NCBI GenBank assembly: GCA_964405075.1 | Contig: CAYOMP010000028.1 | Span: 1-25,633, forward strand | DNA length: 25,633 bases | DNA from: CAYOMP01 sp964405075 | GTDB taxonomy: Bacteria; Bacillota; Clostridia; Lachnospirales; Lachnospiraceae | Direction: 5' to 3' | In this document: one piece after another, positions 22,890 through 25,633 of the stretch | Layout: each line of letters starts with the position of its first letter | Numbering within the stretch: position 1 is the stretch's first letter | Notes under the pieces: generated by a model | Seen by the model: the letters and a program-made list of their open reading frames with translations, nothing else | What the model was told of the DNA's origin: nothing | Database searches by the model: none | Position numbers and translations under genes: made by a program

Positions 22890-23462
22890 CTATATTGCTC
22901 CCATTAATGCGTAGATTATTGTACCAACTACACCACTTCCTAAAATAATAGTTATTGCACTTATCTTAAATCTTCTCAATATAATCAAAGCTACCACGAA
23001 AATAACAAGTTCAACTATTCGTATATTACTTAGTACAATTTCTCTTAACTCCGCCTGAAATAATCCCAACATTAATATAGAAGCACCAGCTGATGCAATC
23101 AATGCCACTACTGCCGGTCTCATTGCTCCAAGAACTACCTGCACTCCACCTACGGTTCTATATTTATAATAGAAATGTGCTAAAATTAAGCAAATGCAAA
23201 AGGATGGAATAATACATCCAATAGAGCATAACAATACTCCTGGTATTCCTGCCAGTCTCATACCCACAAAGGTAGCTGAATTAATGGATATAGGTCCCGG
23301 AGTCATTTCTGCTACAGTGATTAAATCTGAAAATTCTTCCAATGTCATTAAATTATGAACATTTACAATCTGATCTTTTATCAAGGGGATGGCTGCATAT
23401 CCACCTCCAACACTGAATAATCCAACTTGTATAAATGAAAAGAATAACTTTAGTAATAACAT
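22890..23462 (-). CDS. Chromate transporter family protein (CHR half, second subunit)
   Basis: A 190-residue membrane protein of the short-chain CHR family. It has the family start LFFSFIQVGLFSVGGGYAAIPLI, the segment ITVAEMTPGPISINSATFVG and further hydrophobic helices to the end. Short CHR proteins work as pairs of homologous halves with opposite topology; its partner is the gene directly upstream, whose TAA touches this ATG. True chromate export is shown for some members only; in gut anaerobes the natural substrate is open. No clear terminator follows. Confidence 0.92.
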   Translation of the reverse strand: MLLLKLFFSFIQVGLFSVGGGYAAIPLIKDQIVNVHNLMTLEEFSDLITVAEMTPGPISINSATFVGMRLAGIPGVLLCSIGCIIPSFCICLILAHFYYKYRTVGGVQVVLGAMRPAVVALIASAGASILMLGLFQAELREIVLSNIRIVELVIFVVALIILRRFKISAITIILGSGVVGTIIYALMGAI

Positions 23463-24038
23463 TTATTTCACCATACCTTTCCCACCTTTATAGCCCAAAA
23501 GCAAATCAAGAATTCCTATTCCCAAACATACAAGAATTATTATCATCGCACTAATATTCAAAAAATACGTGGCAACAAATGCTACTATCATCATAGTTAT
23601 ATATAGAACTCTTTTTGTTTTTAATACATTTCCTGCCAAATTAATTACAACATCAAAAATAACCGCTGCAACACCGGCTCTCATAACCTGTAAAGCTGTC
23701 GCTATATATGGATTGGTTCTGAACTGCTCATAAAATAAGGATATTATAGAAATAATAATCATTGGCGGAAGTATTGTTCCCAATACTGCTGTCAGAGAAC
23801 CCACAACACCTGACATCCTATATCCTATTATTACTGATGCATTTACCGGAAGTGGTCCCGGGGCTGACTGGGTAATTGCTGTAACGTCCAGCATTTCATC
23901 TTCATCAAGCCATTTTAATTCTTCCACATATCTTTTTTTCATTAAAGATACGATTACAAATCCACCACCAAAAGTACAGGCACTTAATATAAACATTGAT
24001 TTGAATAGAGTCCATAACTTACTATAATCTTTTTTCAT
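23463..24038 (-). CDS. Chromate transporter family protein (CHR half, first subunit)
   Basis: A 191-residue CHR-family half transporter. The start is the ATG at 24036-24038, five nt after GGAGG; a frame extension to 24065 (nine more codons) lacks a ribosome binding site and overlaps the predicted promoter. Family motifs are LFKSMFILSACTFGGGFVIV, AITQSAPGPLPVNASVIIGY (the conserved APGP) and GSLTAVLGTILPPMIII. Helices cover most of the rest. It is followed without gap by the second CHR half, and the two are expected to form a heterodimeric anion transporter. Confidence 0.92.
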   Translation of the reverse strand: MKKDYSKLWTLFKSMFILSACTFGGGFVIVSLMKKRYVEELKWLDEDEMLDVTAITQSAPGPLPVNASVIIGYRMSGVVGSLTAVLGTILPPMIIISIISLFYEQFRTNPYIATALQVMRAGVAAVIFDVVINLAGNVLKTKRVLYITMMIVAFVATYFLNISAMIIILVCLGIGILDLLLGYKGGKGMVK

Positions 24039-24055
24039 AATAACCTCCGTCCATA

Positions 24056-24084
24056 ATTTTACCACTGAAATTTTTACTCCTCAA
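24056..24084 (-). promoter_or_regulatory. Probable promoter of the CHR pair
   Basis: On the minus strand TTGAGG (24079-24084) and TAAAAT (24056-24061) are separated by 17 nt and lie directly upstream of the GGAGG and ATG of the first CHR gene. Confidence 0.5.
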
Positions 24085-24135
24085 TCTATTATTTGTAAAA
24101 TATATAAGTTTTATTTATGATTTGACGAACAAAGA

Positions 24136-24224
24136 ATGTTTCTTGACTCATTCTCGCACCGAGCGCGGTCGTCGAAAATTTATGTAAACATAATTTTCGC
24201 CTCGTTGCTCGCGTAAAAGAACAT
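24136..24224. repeat. GC-rich imperfect inverted repeat in the intergenic region
   Basis: A stretch with unusual GC content for this genome (CGCACCGAGCGCGGTCGTCG) folds on itself: CGAAAATT (24173-24180) with AATTTTCG (24192-24199), CGAGC (24160-24164) with GCTCG (24207-24211), and ATGTTTCTT (24136-24144) with AAGAACAT (24217-24224). It overlaps the left arm of the GNAT gene terminator. It may be a copy of a dispersed palindromic element or a structured RNA. Confidence 0.5.
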
Positions 24225-24256
24225 CCCACAACCAGTACTGCCGGTTGTGGGATGTT
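24220..24256 (-). terminator. Terminator of the GNAT gene
   Basis: AACATCCCACAACC (24220-24233) and GGTTGTGGGATGTT (24243-24256) form a perfect 14-bp stem around a nine-nt loop, followed on the minus strand by CTTTTA. It lies directly after the acetyltransferase stop codon. Confidence 0.85.
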
Positions 24257-24263
24257 TATTCTG

Positions 24264-24749
24264 TTATACTAAAGTTTTAACCATACGAATTCTGTTAAGG
24301 GAAATGTTTTCATTTATTTGATAACCATTCTTTTGATATAATAACCTTGCATTTTTATTTGCTTCATATACATTCAATACAATTTCTACTGCGTTTTTTT
24401 CTCTCCCCCAAGTCTCTGCCTGATTAAGCAGTTTTGTTGCAACACCTTTATTTCTGAATTCACTATTAACAAATAAATCACTTAGTTTAGTATGTTTAAT
24501 CAAATTATTATCTTTATCAAATCTTTCCTTACTTTGCAAACGGGTAAATCCTATTACTTTTTCCTGAAATTCAGCTACATAGATTACGGATGATAGCTTA
24601 TTTATAGCATTATTAATCCATTTGTCTATTTCCTCATCCATATTACAATCAGATGGGTCGAATTGATTCATACTTTCTATAAATAAACAATACATTTTTT
24701 TCAAAATTTCATAATCTTTCTCATTGGCAATTCTCAAAGTAACTTCCAT
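24264..24749 (-). CDS. GNAT family N-acetyltransferase
   Basis: A 161-residue acetyltransferase of the GNAT superfamily. The N-terminus VTLRIANEKDYEILKKMYCL is the usual start of the fold; strand beta4 is IYVAEFQEKVIGFTRLQ; LSDLFVNSEFRNKGVATKLL contains the acetyl-CoA pyrophosphate loop (RNKGVA); and VEIVLNVYEANKNARLLYQKNGYQ is the typical end. The acceptor substrate is unknown. The ATG has a weak GGCGGT upstream. The gene is monocistronic with its own promoter and strong terminator. Confidence 0.92.
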   Translation of the reverse strand: MEVTLRIANEKDYEILKKMYCLFIESMNQFDPSDCNMDEEIDKWINNAINKLSSVIYVAEFQEKVIGFTRLQSKERFDKDNNLIKHTKLSDLFVNSEFRNKGVATKLLNQAETWGREKNAVEIVLNVYEANKNARLLYQKNGYQINENISLNRIRMVKTLV

Positions 24750-24794
24750 TATTATTTTACCGCCTTATTCCAATATTTCTTTTTTCTATTTGTA

Positions 24795-24822
24795 ATTCTA
24801 CACAAGATTGCACTCATGTCAA
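24795..24822 (-). promoter_or_regulatory. Promoter of the GNAT gene
   Basis: On the minus strand a perfect TTGACA (24817-24822) and TAGAAT (24795-24800) are separated by 16 nt, about 45 nt upstream of the ATG. Confidence 0.65.
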
Positions 24823-24925
24823 ATTAGCAAGTCATTTTCCCAATTCACTTTAAACACCCTTGCAATCAATATCCTGTAAGAATATGCCAAATTAGTCTTA
24901 GGTAATGTAATGCAGGCATGAATTT

Positions 24926-25075
24926 ATGCAATGTATAAGTATCAGCTGGATGTTGCAAGATAGGGAGAAAACACCACAAAATGAAACCTTTGAAGAAAGA
25001 CTACGGATATATCAAAGAGAAGCTGACAAGCAGCATACAAAAAGGATTTACTATAATAAAGATAAAGGGGCGTGA
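24926..25075 (+). CDS. Short reading frame, probable gene remnant
   Basis: The 490-nt gap between the GNAT gene and the broken gene at the right edge holds one coding-like frame on the plus strand. From an ATG it gives 49 residues starting MQCISISWMLQDREKTPQNE and ending IYYNKDKGA. The middle part (ETFEERLRIYQREADKQHTK) is charged and helical like the tail of a DNA-processing or mobile-element protein, but I cannot name it. No Shine-Dalgarno is seen. A GC-rich hairpin overlaps the stop codon. The rest of the gap is AT-rich with an imperfect dyad near 25198-25228. Confidence 0.35.
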   Translation: MQCISISWMLQDREKTPQNETFEERLRIYQREADKQHTKRIYYNKDKGA

Positions 25076-25087
25076 TAAGTCGCCCCT
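25066..25087. terminator. GC-rich hairpin at the end of the short frame
   Basis: AGGGGCG (25066-25072) and CGCCCCT (25081-25087) form a 7-bp stem around TGATAAGT, which contains the stop codon of the short frame. On the minus strand it is followed by a T-rich stretch. Confidence 0.5.
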
Positions 25088-25241
25088 CGTTATCGTTATA
25101 AATAGTTACAAAGAAAAAATTACAATTTTATCAACTTGACTAAATATCAACTTTGCACATTTTTCTTTTTTGATTTATGTTCGCCACCCACAAAGAGTAT
25201 ACCATATATTAAATATATCGGCATACCCTTTGTTTAAAATC

Positions 25242-25633
25242 TTATATCATTTGTGAACGCAACATATTGCAGGCAAGAGAAAGATTAACCCCCTGTTTTT
25301 TTAGTTTATCTATATATTCATTTACTTGCATATGTTTTCTTTTAATATCCATATCCGCTAAAACATAGTATTGATTGATACGTCTTCCAACAGCAAAGTT
25401 CTCTTTGTCTTCCTCTGACATGGCAAGAAATGTGTCAATTATTGATAGCATATTATCTTTATCAGTGGATAAGTGCCCTCGAACTTCAAGAAGTAGATTT
25501 ACAATATGTTCATTCACATAATAGCTATCTATCGCTCTAAGATTTTCAATAAATAACCTCTGCTCTCGTACAATTTCTTCTTCACTTTGAAGCTATAATT
25601 CCCCTCTCTTCAGCTTTTCTCACATTTCTGTAT
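25242..25633 (-). pseudogene. Broken gene of unknown family at the window edge
   Basis: The intact frame from a GTG at 25517 gives 91 residues (NEHIVNLLLEVRGHLSTDKD ... NLSLACNMLRSQMI). The same frame continues upstream in coding-like sequence (EEEIVREQRLFIENLRAIDS) through a TAG at 25593-25595 and a TGA at 25620-25622 to the window edge. Each stop is one C-to-T change from a sense codon (CAG, CGA) that would fit the surrounding charged helix (EKLKRGEL, LQSEEE). I therefore read it as the C-terminal part of a longer, decayed gene. The sequence is helical and hydrophilic; family not recognised, possibly from an integrated element. Confidence 0.5.

Overview
The window comes from a low-GC, Gram-positive anaerobe of the Clostridia, most like a Lachnospiraceae gut or rumen bacterium. 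I infer this from the AT-rich base composition, the strong AGGAGG-type ribosome binding sites, lipoprotein signal peptides with MTAC/LTAC boxes, a BioW-type biotin pathway, a BirA operator of the Firmicute form, and the general style of the proteins. The assignment is by recognition of families only, not by database search.

Layout from left to right. (1) 1-2165: a polar amino-acid ABC importer on the minus strand (binding lipoprotein, permease, ATPase cut by the window edge). Its leader carries a promoter followed almost at once by a terminator-like hairpin. (2) 2292-2969: sfsA. (3) 3073-6253: a compact three-gene minus-strand operon that I consider the most interesting part. It encodes a five-helix membrane protein of no recognised family, a radical SAM enzyme with a cysteine-poor SPASM/twitch-like C-terminus, and, translationally coupled to it, a secreted/membrane-anchored protein whose cytoplasmic tail holds six consecutive Cys-Ala units. 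The arrangement suggests radical modification of the Cys-Ala tail. (4) 6254-9596: a gene-poor spacer, typA (bipA), a two-OB-fold SSB-like protein, and a short CarD-like protein; the last two converge on a shared terminator that contains both stop codons. (5) 9782-12640: a hybrid histidine kinase with an extracellular domain resembling a family 2 carbohydrate-binding module, and a divergent DUF1622 membrane protein.

(6) 12766-18409: a complete biotin operon on the minus strand, bioWF (fused) - bioB - bioD - small membrane protein - bioA, with tightly overlapping genes, controlled by a sigma-A promoter overlapped by a BirA operator. The set would take pimelate to biotin; the small membrane protein may import pimelate, biotin or a related compound. 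A short C-terminal gene remnant lies just behind bioA. (7) 18577-19873: a membrane acyltransferase gene and a long imperfect hairpin of about 132 nt. (8) 19923-22786: an iron-type alcohol dehydrogenase, flavodoxin-like reductase and cyclophilin-fold lipoprotein in one operon with a MerR-type promoter (19-bp spacer containing a perfect dyad), and a divergent merR gene broken by a frameshift. (9) 22890-24038: a split pair of chromate-transporter (CHR) proteins. (10) 24120-25633: structured GC-rich spacer, a GNAT acetyltransferase, and eroded reading frames that look like remains of a mobile element at the right edge.

No rRNA, tRNA, CRISPR array or intact insertion sequence was seen.
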